Shown here in pieces: positions 12,126 to 23,384 of a stretch of 64,000 nucleotides of DNA. The position numbers and the translations under genes were made by a program. How positions within the stretch are numbered: position 1 is the first letter of the stretch; each line of letters opens with the position of its first letter. The notes beneath the pieces were generated by a model. That model did not search any database. It worked only from the letters and a program-made list of their open reading frames with translations, and had not been told where the DNA came from. Origin of the DNA: Schistosoma haematobium (Eukaryota; Platyhelminthes; Trematoda; Strigeidida; Schistosomatidae); the NCBI RefSeq assembly GCF_000699445.3, contig NC_067202.1:10225458-10289457 (forward strand), in the 5' to 3' direction.

Positions 12126-12325
12126 CGTGTTGTTAACCTCAAATCATGAACCGGTCAATGTTAGACGACCAGTAAAAACCTGCAACCAATGGACGGTGGT
12201 TTTGGCCTTGTATGGAACTACTTGTCAGTGTTCATCCATGATCCTACACGCGGGCCTCAAACCCAACATTCTTCGCATCACACGAGGACTATTAACCTCC
12301 AAACCACTGAGTTTGTATTCAACGG
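12126..12325 (-). repeat. tRNA-derived SINE, near full length and diverged
   Basis: Reading on the minus strand from about 12325: CTCAGTGGTTTGGAGGTTAA (A-box region), then GGGTTTGAGGCCCGCG (decayed B-box), then a body that follows the same order as the tail at 486-600 (a GGATG..CACTG part, a CCGTCCA.TGG.TGCAGG part, and a GGTTCATGA tail motif). Substitutions are frequent, so the copy is old. Confidence 0.55.
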
Positions 12326-13879
12326 TGTCAATCTTTAAAGCCAACCAATGCCATGCTAAGGCGAAACCACTGTTCGTCGGTTTCAGGTTTTTGATGATGG
12401 TTTCAAATCTATAACTTCATGATTTCAATGAAATTTGAACAATTTCCACAACCTCAAACAGACGATTTTAAAAGTTGCCCTATATATCCAAGCCGGCATT
12501 TTGTTAGTACTCAGCTCATCATGACTAGAGCGGCCCTGAAAAAATTTAAGTAACCTTAACTTCAGACATTTTAATTTCCTTTCCTCATAAAAGATATTTG
12601 TGCGAACCGCTTTCAAGATCTTGGTATTATTAGTAATCTATTTTTATGTTATCCGCTTGACCTAGCTACCTAACTAGATTCATTAAACGAGATATAGAAT
12701 AAGAGTTTAATACTAGTTATTAGGACTATTCATATCAAACTTTAAACACAAATTTGTTTTCACTGTTCATATTAAGGATATATGACTGACAAGCTCTTTT
12801 TGTAAATAGTTTTTAATATTATTTGTATTTATTTTGTCAATCTTTCACTGTATGTATATTTATCATTAAATTACTGTACCTGTTGTTTTAGTGAATGACC
12901 TTGAACACATTATCCGTCGTGTTACTGACATAGCGTGACATACTGTTGCTTGCTCTCAAATACATTGCTATATACACATACCTTGTTCTACCTTCGTCTG
13001 TGATTGAGCTAGCTGCATCAAAAATCAAACATTATCTGCATTTACAGACTGTGAGTCGGAATATATCATACCTAACATTGGTTTACATTACTGGAGAGTC
13101 CAACAACCTGAGCGGAATTACTGAACGTTTATAATTGTGGAATTTTAGTACCAGACCCAATCCGAAGACGCGTCAACTTGGTGAACTTAAGTAAAGTCCC
13201 AAATTTTCTGTTGTATTTGTAACTGTTAACATTATTATTTACTCTTTATAACTTGGCTAACACTTTTTCATGTTCATATTTGTCTGGTCCACCACAATAT
13301 ATTTAAATCAATTTAGCTGATGCTAAGTTATATATTGCTTAATGTAATTCAATAAAATCATTGTACCACATAAAATATGAAGTTTTTGACGTTTATTTCG
13401 GGTTTTAATAGCGTTTTAAGAGAACGAACATGATCGTTACAAAGTTTAAATACTTTGGACGATGTAGTGAAGTGCCTATTCGTTTACTCCCACGAGAACC
13501 ACTACAGTAAGACAATTTTCTGTCAAAAACAAAGGTTCAAGACAAGTTTGTTGGTCATTAAAATATTTGAACGACTCAGGCTTCACCATAAGCTATTTAA
13601 GTGGCATACAATCAGCTTTACTCCGTTGTTTTGCATAGAAGAAATGAACGCACAGTGCCCTTGCAGACATATCTATTAGTTGTCGAAACAACCAAGGATG
13701 CGCCTATGATTTTGCTTAGTAACACAAATTTATCTGGGCTGGTTGATAAGTGTAGAGACATAGGTAATAACCATCAGTTTTAAAATACAAAGCATAGAGA
13801 ATTAAAACTTTGATTTCGATGCTGGAAGAAATTAAAGGATAATTGGCTTTTTAACGTTTTATCGACAAGATATACAAGA

Positions 13880-13960
13880 ACAGTCGGTGAGACTCTAATT
13901 TATGGACGAGCCAATCAGAAGCGTTTTAGAGATCTCAGGGATACGGCCTTTCTTTTTTAT
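13880..13960 (+). repeat. Merlin-like terminal sequence
   Basis: AATTTATGGACGAGCCAATC followed by AGAAGCGTTTTAGAGATCTC closely parallels the sequence at 2141-2180 and, inverted, at 2830-2895. It is likely the end of a related non-autonomous or truncated element. No transposase fragment follows. Confidence 0.4.
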
Positions 13961-14859
13961 TTTACGGGCCGACAGTTTTCCCATTTTCTTTTTATTTCCA
14001 CTTAGAAGTATTTATATGACATAAATACACTTCTTCGATAGGTTCAGTACTATGGCCTCACATAGCAAAATGTCGACGGGCTGCCTATGCAAAATCAGTC
14101 ATCATCCAAAAGCTTGTATCTCACAAACTTTTCTTTGCTGGCCACTTCATGTCGCATAAATCTTGCATTATCTAATTCAGGATCATTAACAAGAGTATGG
14201 AATAGTTTCCACTCGTTTGTGACAGGCTTCACCCACCTGTTCGGTCTTTTAGTTATCTTCAGAGTTAACGTCTGAGCTCATGATAAAAATAAGTGCATAT
14301 ACTCCCCTTCAGTACACTCTATACAATCATTCATTCTATATTTATCGCACATCTCACAAGAACCATTCTACAATAAGATGGATTTGTAGAACTATTTAAA
14401 CAACAAACTGGTTCCAGATAGTTCGAATGACTCATCAAGAAGCCTTCCGTATTTGGTTGTACTTCATTTTAACCCCTTTGGTTTTCAAAAGAACCACTTA
14501 CACGATATGCAGTAAATAGCTCAAAAATACGGCCTAGATAGCAACAAAAAACCTGTGTTTATACTTCATTAAAACAAGAAACTCTCGACCTTCATTAAAC
14601 GCAAGACGTCCTTCTTGATCTCTCATCAGTGGATTTGAACTTCAGGCGAGACAATCGTGAACTGATTACTTGGTAAGTTATGTGTTTTTTATGTTCACAA
14701 ACTGTTTTTTCTAGTTATTGAGGTAAAGAAATCCCCAATATATATATTGATATGTCCTTGATATTGATGTTGACCTCATTAGTTTTACTGGTGATACCCT
14801 AGCTGAAGGCAATTTGGTATGCTTTCTCATCAGATCATGTAAGCTATGCTTGGCACCCC

Positions 14860-17026
14860 TTGAAACTGCTAGCCAGCCTATATCAAACGCATCTTGACAT
14901 GTCAGTTCCAGTTTGGAAAGGACAAGAGGCTCGATGGCCTGTGTCTTGGCAATGGTGGTCTCTCAGTTGATCCAACTTTCTTTTGGAAAAGCCGACGGAT
15001 GTAGCCTCAATCACGTGCTGAGGTAAAGAATTCCACTTGTTGATCAGTCAATGGGAAAGTCGATAGTCAACTGACAAGTAATTTGTCCTTGGCTTGTGAA
15101 CGTTTTTGGAGTGTCCTCGTAAACTCTCTGTTTTGGAAAACAAGAAAAATGATAGCGTATCAGGTGCAAATTTTTCACTCAGCAATTTGAGAACTGTAAT
15201 CAAGTCGCCTCTAGTTCTACGATATGACAAACGGGATAAGGTATAGCTTGGCCAGTCGAGCATCAGTCGGAAGCTTCGCTATTCCAGGAATCAGCTTTGT
15301 TGCTGTTCTCTGAACCTTTTTCAAAAGTTCACTGTCTTGTTTTAAGCAATGGCCAGTCAGTTGTATGCAGTGCTCAAGTTTAGGACGTACGAATACTGTT
15401 TGCAAAGTCAAAAACTTTTTAGCGTCGACAAGAATAAAAGACTCTAATTATTGACCACGAATTTCTATAACCTTTGGCGGCTATTTCACGGCAGTGTTGA
15501 GTAGTCTTTAGGTCTTGACTAACGACGAACCCTAAGTCATTGTGTGTCTAGACAACAGGTAGCTCAGTGTTATTAATTGTGTATGTATCTGTACCTTGAT
15601 GACCGATATACATCGCAATACACTTGGGAGTATTTATTGGCAACTGTCAGGCTTGAAACCATTCAATTAATTTCTCCAGGTCATTTTGGAGTTCTAAGCT
15701 ATCACCTTTACTTCGTATCACTTTCCATATCTTGACATCGTGAGCATATAGCAGGACCGATGATGATAGGTGGCGAGGAAGGTGATTTACATACAACAGG
15801 AATAACAATGGCCCCAAGACTGTACCCTAAAGCACACCACATAGCACAGTTCTCCAGCTAGATAACTTTGAGTTCACCCAACTAAGAAGTCTTTTATCCA
15901 CATCAAAAAATTGCCTCCAATCCCGACATTTCTTAACTTATATAAGAGCCGGTTGTGCGGAACCTTGTCAAAAGCTTCACTGAAATCAATGAAGGCTACG
16001 TCTACAGGTAGCTTTTGGTCCTTAAGAGCGCACCAGCTTTCACGAGCCACTAATAAGTTAGTGAGACAAGAGTAACTTATTCTGAAACCATGCTGCTTCT
16101 CCGAAAGGATCCGGTTTTTATCGAGATACTTAAACAGCTCCTTCCGAATAATCTTTTCTAAGATTTTAACAACCACACTAGTTAGGTTAACCGGTCGGTA
16201 ATTCTCAGGTTTATGTTTCGTACCTGTTTTGAAGACAGGACTTACTATGGCATTCTTTCAGTCTTTTGGTAAATGACCCTGGGTTACAGGTAGATCAAAT
16301 CATATAATTAAAGGGTTCACAACGAGGTTCTATATTTCCTCTAGTAGCCTAGGATGCAATTCATTGGGCTCCGTGGATTCACCCATGTCGAGCTTATTTG
16401 GCAGACCAAAGACACCGAGTTCTTTAATGGTCACGCTATCCAGTGTATGTGTGGGGGGATTTGTATGCGCTGACGGGAAGTGTGCTTCTATGGTATATAC
16501 ATTGCTAAAGTAGTTTTAGAATACTTGAGCTTTACCAAAGTCGTCCACTAATGATGAGACGGTACTGTCTCCCCATAGTGCAGAAATATTTCCTCTTCTT
16601 TTTGTCTTTTGGTTTATATACGAATACAAGCGTTTAGGATGTTCTATAGATTCCGTAACAATCCTCTCTTAGTACAATTTTTTAGACATACAGAGGGTCG
16701 AGGCAGAGGTATCCCGAGCTTTTTGACACTGAGATTTTGTCGCATCAGTCCCCAGTAACTTAAATCCATACCACATCTTTCTTCTCTTACGGAGAAGGAT
16801 GTGACCTCCCTAGTGAACCATGATGGAGTGTTTCTCGGCCCCCTTGGTATAGTCCAAGAGATGTGGGGTACGGTGGCTTTAAAGTATGAATTTCGAAATG
16901 GATCCTAAGCCGTTTCACTTGAGGACTCTGGATCTATTGTCCAATCTACTAACGATGCTGAGTGCATGATATCTGATATGTTTGCTTTTCAGAAGTTAGG
17001 TCTGGATTGAGCTGACGCGTGCTTGT
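14860..17026 (-). pseudogene. CR1-like ORF2: reverse transcriptase and C-terminal part
   Basis: Read on the minus strand, the region contains linker sequence with TPSWFTREV (about 16820), the RT blocks FKTG then ENYRPVNLTS (about 16190-16240), FIDFSEAFDKVPHNRLL (about 15960), GTVLGPLLFLLYVNHLP (about 15800) and YAHD at about 15745, where an active RT has YADD. Later come LRGHS and WNSLPQHVIEATS (about 15010-15110), typical of the CR1 tail. The frame changes several times and there are in-frame stops, so this is a pseudogene. The Asp-to-His change in the active site alone would abolish polymerisation. Confidence 0.85.
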
Positions 17027-17031
17027 GACTG

Positions 17032-17463
17032 TGTTGGGGACGGTATATCCCCAAAATTCATATTTATAATTTTATCATATCGATTAACTTATCGATTAAT
17101 GTCTAAATATTTGAATGGAAGTCAACTGATGAACTTATCGATTAAATGATTAAATAGCAGTCAATTGACGAACTTACCGATTAAATATTTGAATGCCTGT
17201 CGATTGATGAACTTAATGAGTAATGTTTAAAAAAACATTCTACTATGACAATATCGATTATATATATATATACGTTTTAAATTGTGTTTGAGTGCTCGCT
17301 CGTTTTCTGGCTGTTTGTGGAATATGTCTTCCATACCAAGCTTGGACTTCTCTTTCTAGATAGCGGGGCTGAGACGCATCAATAGCTAGATTACTGGTCT
17401 TTGGTCACTGAGTCTTGTTCTCGTTCGCAAATTAAGTGAACTCGTGAAGCTTCAAACCTAACA
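17032..17463 (+). mobile_element. Solo LTR (family B) inserted in the LINE
   Basis: 432 bp starting TGTTGGGGACGG and ending CAAACCTAACA (TG...CA, inverted TGTT/AACA), flanked by the perfect 5-bp duplication GACTG (17027-17031 and 17464-17468). It contains about three loose repeats of a roughly 50-bp ATCGATTAA-rich block and a short TA run. The same LTR type forms the 3' LTR of the Gypsy element at 21326-22114 in the opposite orientation. That shared stretch includes TACCAAGCTTGGACTTCTC and the final 45 bases. Confidence 0.85.
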
Positions 17464-18200
17464 GACTGACAGTCATATAGAAGTCAAAAGTTAAGACTGC
17501 GTGACCACTTTCATTTACGGGTGGCATATAATGGAGGTTCGCAACGTCATCCTCATAGTGAGTCACTATAAGATCTACTAAGGATGATTCAGGTTCCGGG
17601 TCGTTCGTAGTGGCTCCTTTCACATGTTGTACTAGGGCACATGTGATAACTGCATCAACTAGATTCTGCTCGAAGGAATTATCCGACCATTCAGTTCGCA
17701 TATTTTCCAAGTCTGTCATAGGAACATTAAAATCACTTAGGATTAGACATCGACCACTTTGTGGCCAAGTATTAAGACTGTTCAGAAGGACCTCATTTAC
17801 CTAACAGCTTGGACTGAGATAGACCAAACCAATCAGCAGCTCTTGTCCCTTGCATTTCATGCGGCAACTAACGGATTCACACGTCCTATTCTCATGGGAT
17901 ACTCTGTCGATAATGGCAGATGGGATAGCATTCCTAATGAATAGAGCTACTCTCCCTCCTTTACGCTTTTGTATTCTGTCGGTCCTTAGTGTTGTAAAAC
18001 CCTCAAAATCAAGTTTCATTCTATTTGTAGACTGTGTCAGCCAGGTTTCTGTGACTGCGATTATGTCTGGCTTTGTAGAGCCAGTCTGTACACCTAGTTT
18101 TGATAGCTTATTGAGCAAGCTTCGGGCGTTAGTGTAACAGATCAGAAGCCTATTTAAGTAGTTTTGTGCTTCATCCAGAGTGACTTCGGCATCATTCTCT
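17464..18200 (-). pseudogene. CR1-like ORF2: APE endonuclease part
   Basis: On the minus strand: CYTNARSLLNKL (about 18110-18140), then KPDIIAVTETWLT (about 18050) holding the catalytic-Glu motif TETWL. A GGRVALFIRN stretch follows, then SLVDLIVT..., and SGHAVLTFDF near the end, where APE endonucleases have SDH. The catalytic His is kept but the Asp is replaced by Gly. The frame breaks between about 17720 and 17800. The sequence continues at 17026 on the far side of the solo LTR. Confidence 0.8.
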
Positions 18201-18534
18201 GTCGAAGCCTTACAACCCGAAAACTCACAATTTTCATGTCCTTTTCGTCAGCGTCTAACCTAAGTTGTAGTTCTTTTTCCGCTTCCCGTCTTTTTACACA
18301 GTCTGTCAACGGCAAGTCCTTATAGATAAAAAGTAGTGAATTCTTTCATTTATGTCCATTCTGCAAAAATGAAGTCACGTTCATTCGGAGATTTGAATGC
18401 TACTTTAAGCAGTTTGGATTGATTAGGATTCAAGTTCGCTAGAATACCTAGTCTATACACCTTTAGCAAGGTGACTCCGGAGATATTTTGAGGCATGAGT
18501 TGAATAAATAGCTGTTTTATCAGCACAATGTCAT
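18200..18534 (-). pseudogene. CR1-like ORF1, C-terminal half
   Basis: Begins after the inserted LTR with IVLIKQLFIQLMPQNISGV, then VYRLG and LLKVAFKSPNERDF, then a Lys/Arg/Glu-rich coiled tail read in another frame (DCVKRREAEKELQLRL). This is the RNA-binding C-terminal half of CR1 ORF1. A stop near 18347 and a frameshift break it. Confidence 0.7.
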
Positions 18535-19220
18535 TGTAACGGAAAGAGAACAGTGAAAATCCCTCTGCAGCTTCTTTGTTGAACAGTATTTTCATTTATT
18601 TGTTCCTTCTCCCTTTTGTGTATTCCAACCTTTGTTTCGATCTCGTTTAACCATGTCTTTTGTTCTTCAGTCTTCCCCGTTTGAGCCTTTTATTACGTGA
18701 TTTTGATTAAAGACTTATTTTTGTTACCTAATTTTCTATTGCATGCTGCCGGACCATTGACAGTAAGGTTGTGTTTGACTAAGCTCAAGGTCACGGCGTG
18801 GTTTAGTTTGTGACTGTTAACCTTCTGACTGTCTGCTTGGGAGAATTGCTGCAATCCCTGCAGATAGATATTTGATCCCATCTTATTGGGAATATTTGTA
18901 TTGATTCTCAGGTATCAAACCCTTTAGTATTAACTGTCTCTTTCATTGTTTAGCGCGCTACTTTGCGTTAGAGAAACTTCTGACTGTATAGCACAGGCTG
19001 TACCGTTTGAGGTATTTTGTATTTTTGATGTAATTCGTTCTGTTTTCTTAATTAGAACCGTTTATATTGAGCACAGAGTTTGTGTTTTGATATAATATAA
19101 TACGAGTATCTCAAAGACGCGTTGTGGGCTATACAGAGGAACTTGGTCTGGTCTAATCGAATAAATTTTGGGTCCGTCAGTCCGTAGTTCCAACCGAATA
19201 TTGGCTGTTCGGTCGTTACA
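18535..19220 (-). mobile_element. LTR-like insertion, 686 bp, with 5-bp target duplication
   Basis: Starts TGTAACGGAAAG and ends GGTCGTTACA: inverted termini TGTAACG/CGTTACA, flanked by GTCAT on both sides (18530-18534 and 19221-19225). If it is removed, the ORF1 frame of the LINE runs straight from its FDHD motif into IVLIKQL, which proves the boundaries. TG...CA ends and a 5-bp duplication fit a solo LTR. The minus orientation is suggested by a TATA-like stretch near 19085 and AATAAA near 18596. The family is unlike the other LTRs here. Confidence 0.75.
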
Positions 19221-19960
19221 GTCATGATCAAAACGAGTTTTTGGTTCAGATCTTTCACTTTCCTTAATTCTATGAAAAATAACCGATCTGTCACCGTGAT
19301 CAGCTTTCGATCTCTCGACTACTTTTATGGAGGCAGGATCGCCTTTTATATCGCTATATTGTTTCTTCATTACAACCTGTGCCCATTCGTCGATGTTGCT
19401 TGGATCAGCAACCACAATCGTGCCAAATATACTGTGGGACTTCAGAGGGTTGTCGAGGACTTAAGAGGTTAGGTTATGTTTCCCGCTAGAAATAGATCGA
19501 GCCTTGCGATCGCGGTTTCTAGGCGTTTCCTGCTGGAAACCATAAAGAAGACGGGGGACAGAAGAAACTTCATTTCTTGAGTTTTTAGTTAAGAAAGACC
19601 CCTTTGAAGACTGATTTTTCTCCTTTGGTCGATGTGAGTCAGCTGTTTTCAGACCCACCTGAGTTTGCTTCACACCAATTTGCGTATCAACAGAGCGAGT
19701 ACTGTCCGATGTGTCCCGACCATGCTTGTCAAAATGCTTTTTTGCAGTATTTACCAATGAGATTGCCTCCGTTAGCAAGCTGTTTGCATCCGAACAGCAC
19801 TGTTGACAAAGCCATACGCAGCCGTTTTGACTGGACCGTTTGAAAGCCGCAGGCGTTAAATTCATGCAAACTTCGTGACAACAGTCTTTGCACTCATCGC
19901 ATTGCATGCCGCTTTCGATAGCTTTCCAAGTTTATTTTGAACCCCTTACATTTCTGACTT
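19221..19960 (-). pseudogene. CR1-like ORF1, N-terminal half with PHD-type cysteines
   Basis: The minus-strand frame contains CDECKDCCHEVC and WLCQQCC (about 19790-19905), a PHD-like cysteine set seen in CR1 ORF1 proteins. Then come a Ser/Lys-rich linker and, in a second frame, RSVIFHRIKESERSEPKTRF ending at the FDHD motif, where the 18535-19220 insertion lies. The frame change between about 19415 and 19461 and the insertion make it a pseudogene. The start codon lies upstream of 19907 and was not fixed. Confidence 0.75.
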
Positions 19961-21320
19961 CTGATCTGACTTTGTAGTGTGCTCCGATTATAAGGGCGTT
20001 ACGTGTAAGATCGTTGTCGAACTGTGACTATTTGTGGCATCTTTAGTGGTGAGACTGACGTAATCTGGTAAATTAGATAAAAACCTGTGAGTTTGTTATT
20101 TCAACTAACAATCTTTTTATTTTTCATGTATTGTGTTATTGGTTTGATATTTCCAGACAATTTTTTCTTACTCATTTGTATATCTTATCTTCTTGATGAC
20201 GGAACAGACACCTAATCTGTTCAGGATGAAGAAACTTTTGTCTTCCACTGTTCAACTTACGCCATTCAGGCTCGGTAGTACAGAAGCCTGGTTCTGCTAT
20301 TTGTGTCATCTTTATATTAAATGAAGTCGATGCAGTAAATGCATCCAACAGAAGGTCACCTACAGCAGGTTTTCTGCTGAGGGTGACTTTCTGTTATTTT
20401 CATTTTCTTTATACTCGAAGATTGAGAACAAATAAAATAAATAGGAACTAGAATAAGAATACACTTGAATGTATAAATGAGTAATTCAATCAACCAACGC
20501 ATATCGTATAATTAACAATAAAAGCACAATAGGACTGAATGCAGCCACCTGAAGTGACATTGCGATAGTAAAATAATCTAGGACTCCGTAAAACTAATGT
20601 GATCTGCATGTGCTCAAGTGAATTGAAATTATCCAGTTTGCGGATTATTCAGTGTGTCTCAAGTATTTTCAGACCAATAAAATAATGTAATGTGATAGAC
20701 ACACACACAAACAAAGGTATACTAGAAAGATTCACATATAAACCATCCGACAACTGAGGGCAAGTCAACCATCAACAATCAAATCCTCATTCAGATACCG
20801 TATACCGAAATGCGTACACCATTGTTTTGATCTGGCTTGTCCGTACTAAACACAGTTCTTTCAGATCACGCTGAGAAAACCTCGTCAAGTACCAGACAAC
20901 ACAATGATATTTTAAGGAATATGATCACTGTGTCACATTTTTTAAAGGAACCTCTGCCATGATTGGTGGTTGGTTTCTTTCCCCACGACTCAACTATCAA
21001 GGTGGTCAGTTGTTCTGAGAGTCGAACTGGTATCAAAGGAGGGCTGTCAATCAAAAATATGGCATCTTATTCGAAATACGTAAGGGGAAGCATTTCACTT
21101 TGACAGTGAAACAATTTCAATGGATACCACGATGTGTCAGATCATGTGTCATAGGACACTAAATTGGAATAGGACCCTAATCAGGATATTTTCATGTTTC
21201 ACTTTAGTTCTATCAGTAAATCACTGATGTGGCGAGGAATTCTATCGTCAGCTTCCTTCTTTTCCGATCATTTGAGTTTTCGGGCTCCAACCCGTATCTC
21301 CACATAATAGCTCTTCAACA
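19961..21320. other. Intergenic or repeat-rich spacer with a hairpin
   Basis: Between the LINE and the next LTR element. It holds a long hairpin (20347-20395) and a short AC run near 20699-20712. The minus frame 20866-21054 has no motif. Part of 20000-20350 may be LINE 5' sequence, but I cannot show it. Confidence 0.4.
20347..20395. other. Long inverted repeat (hairpin)
   Basis: AACAGAAGGTCACC, then AGCAG, a short GTTTT loop, CTGCT, and GGTGAC with TTCTGTT pair into a stem of about 20 base pairs with few bulges. Its role is unknown: possibilities are a transposon end, a small-RNA precursor or a fortuitous palindrome. Confidence 0.6.
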
Positions 21321-21325
21321 AACTA

Positions 21326-22114
21326 TGCTAGTTTTGAAGCTATCACGAGTTCACTTCATCTGAGAACGAGAACAAGACTCGGAGACCGAAGGCCAGTAAT
21401 TTAGCTATTGATGCATCCCAACCCTGCTAACATGAGGGAGAAGTCCAAGCTTGGAATGGGAAGTAAATTCTGCAAACAGCCAGAAATGAGCGATAACAAA
21501 AAACTGTTGTGAGAGGTGAAACTGCAGATTTTGATAGCAGCGTTTTATCGATCGATTTCAGTGTGTCACGTTAACACACGCACGAACGACCTAGCAGCCT
21601 AGAATCCTGATTGGCCCTGCTTCGCTGTCTAGCCCAGCCAGTTGAGTCCACAACGCGAGTCACAGCTTCTGAGATATGAATCATTATATTTCAGACATAC
21701 TCTATTTATATACCAATCAAGCAGACCACATCGTACCATAACAATAGAAAACAACATTTGTACAATATTTAACAAGTGAAATAAATATCGATCAATAGGA
21801 AATGTCCATTTAACGTCCAAGGACACCATTAGACTTAACACGATAATTATTGGTATATTTTTCCGAACATCCTAACACAAACACGATTCCAAACGTATAT
21901 GTACAGTGCGAAACCGTCCTTGGGGAGAGTTACCAAAATAGCATACTAAACGACGCAACGGGCCAATAGGGTTTGGGATATTTTCCAGTGGAAAATACGA
22001 CATTAAGGTAACAGGAGCGCTTTTAGCGCGAAAACAAATATGTTCACATTTTCTGAATAAATTACAAAATTAGGTCCTTTCCCAAGTGAGTTCTGGGGAT
22101 CTAGCGTCCCCAAC
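21326..22114 (-). repeat. 3' LTR (family B), interrupted by a nested LTR
   Basis: On the minus strand, an AAAAAGAGG purine tract is followed by TGTTGGGGACGCTAGATCCCC, matching the start of the solo LTR at 17032. The sequence then continues to about 21883, is broken by the nested LTR, resumes at about 21500 and ends AAAACTAGCA at 21326. Alignment by eye to 17032-17463 is good on both sides of the break, around ATATACGTTT and CTGGCTGTTTG. Without the nested element it would be about 416 bp. Confidence 0.75.
21505..21877 (-). mobile_element. Nested solo LTR, family A (array family)
   Basis: 373 bp inside the family-B LTR. On the minus strand it starts TGTTAGGATG and ends CTCACAACA. Flanks are AAAAC and CAAAC (4 of 5 identical), probably a decayed target duplication. 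It is clearly the same family as the LTR of the tandem array: the segments CTAGCCCAGCCAGTTGAGTC, CACAACGCGAGTCACAG and ACCATAACAATAGAAAACAA are shared exactly, with many substitutions elsewhere. Confidence 0.8.
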
Positions 22115-22269
22115 ACACCTCTTTTTAATAGCGTAACTTCATGAGGTCGACTTGCATCTTGACTGTTGCTCGTCGCTGTCGGAGAGGCCACCGTCTGGAA
22201 CGGAGATCAGCCTTTTGTTGAGCTTCTTGATCGGTGGTCTGGGGCTAACCGTTTGCGTAACTGATTCCG

Positions 22270-23384
22270 ATGGCGTTGTCACCTGTCACCGCCTACCTCA
22301 ACTTCGTACATGACTCAGCCAACCCTGCTGACCACTCGCGCTCCCGTCCATGGACCATGGTTGGTCTGTTTTCACGGGCAAACACAAGACATCCCACTTC
22401 GTACGCGGATTGATTTTCAAATATTGTCAGTACTGGTGTCGGTGCATTACTTGGACGCATCGGGCTGTGGATCGTCTTCAGTCCTCTTCTCATGAGGATC
22501 TCTGCTGGAGACTTTCGCTCCGACAACGTCTCATTTGGTGTTGTTCGGTACACGTATAAGAAATTTTGCAACGCGTCCGCTGGCGTCCCCTCCCCTTTTG
22601 TCTTAGTCAAGACTCTTTTAAACGTATCCACAAACCTTTCTGCTTGCCCATTCGACTGCGGGTGGTATGGTGGCGAGCGTAAGTGTTTTATGGTTAGCCG
22701 TTGACAGAATGACTGGAATTGGCTGGAGGTGAACTGTGAACCGTTGTCAGATACAATGGCACCTGGTATACTATTTCGGGAGAAAATTTCTGTGAGGATT
22801 TCTATTGTTTTAGTCGTCGTTCGCGGTATTACAGGTTAGATTTCTGGCCATTTCGAAAGGGCGTCGACTATAACTAGATACATGATTCCGTTAATCGGGC
22901 CTGCAAAGTCGACGTGTATCTTGGATCAAGGGTGATCAGGTTGTGGCCATGAAACTGGTGGAACTTTGGCGCTCACTTTTGCCGCTTGCTGACACCGCAT
23001 ACATTTTCCAACCAATTCTGTTATATGTTGATTCATTAGCGGTCAATATGCATAACTCCTGGCTATGGGTTTCATTCGTCTAACCCCCGGATGACCAAGG
23101 TGGAGCTGTTTCAGCACTTTTGCACGAAGGGATTCTGGCACAACCACTCTTTCTACGAACACCAAGCAGTCGTTTACAGTGCATAGCAAATCCCGCCGCT
23201 GATACAGCTGTTGCATTTTACCGTCAAACTTCTTAGACGGTCAACCGTTGGTGACATAGCTCATAGTCATCTTCATGATAGGGTCGCTCTTAGAAGCGTT
23301 TTTTATGTCCGTTGCAGATACCGGCAAAGCTCGTATTGTGGTCCTCAGATAACATTCGGCATGGTCTTCCGCTATTTCAATTGT
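22270..23384 (-). pseudogene. Ty3/Gypsy integrase region, with stops
   Basis: The frame starts in the RNase H-integrase spacer (RALPVSATDI, about 23300) and runs into the zinc-binding HHCC domain (LGHPGVRRMK, then CMRCQQ, about 22990-23100). The catalytic core follows: HVDFAGP with the first Asp (about 22905), VSDNGSQF with the second (about 22745), and QSNGQAERF with the Glu (about 22640). In-frame stops at 23043-23045, 22926-22928 and 22836-22838 inactivate it. The catalytic triad itself is intact, so the decay is recent relative to the LINE. The C-terminal tail reaches about 22270. Confidence 0.85.

Larger units (their letters stand above)
11613..14699. other. Intron or upstream region with a SINE and a Merlin-like end
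   Basis: This should be intron of the EFHB-like gene, because the 11431-11612 exon begins at an acceptor, but no upstream exon was recognised. It holds a SINE (12126-12325) and a Merlin-like end (13880-13960). The short frames at 12946-13134, 13455-13783 and 14087-14275 have no motif or splice support. Confidence 0.45.
14700..19960 (-). mobile_element. CR1-clade LINE, degenerate, with two nested LTR insertions
   Basis: A minus-strand non-LTR retrotransposon that includes ORF1 (PHD-type cysteines then a coiled region), an APE-type endonuclease, a reverse transcriptase and the C-terminal WNSLP region, in the order of CR1-like elements known in schistosomes. It is split at 18535-19220 and 17032-17463 by later insertions with perfect 5-bp target duplications. 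Stops, frameshifts and a changed RT active site show it is dead. The exact ends are uncertain: no 3' terminal microrepeat was identified near 14700, and the 5' end may reach beyond 19960. Confidence 0.85.

Noticed and set aside
18693..18881. Minus frame inside the 686-bp insertion as a gene
   Set aside because: It lies wholly within the LTR-like insertion, is only 62 codons long and has no family motif.
22003..22191. Minus frame as an extra protein after the integrase
   Set aside because: It runs from the integrase tail across the purine tract into the 3' LTR; it is not an independent gene.
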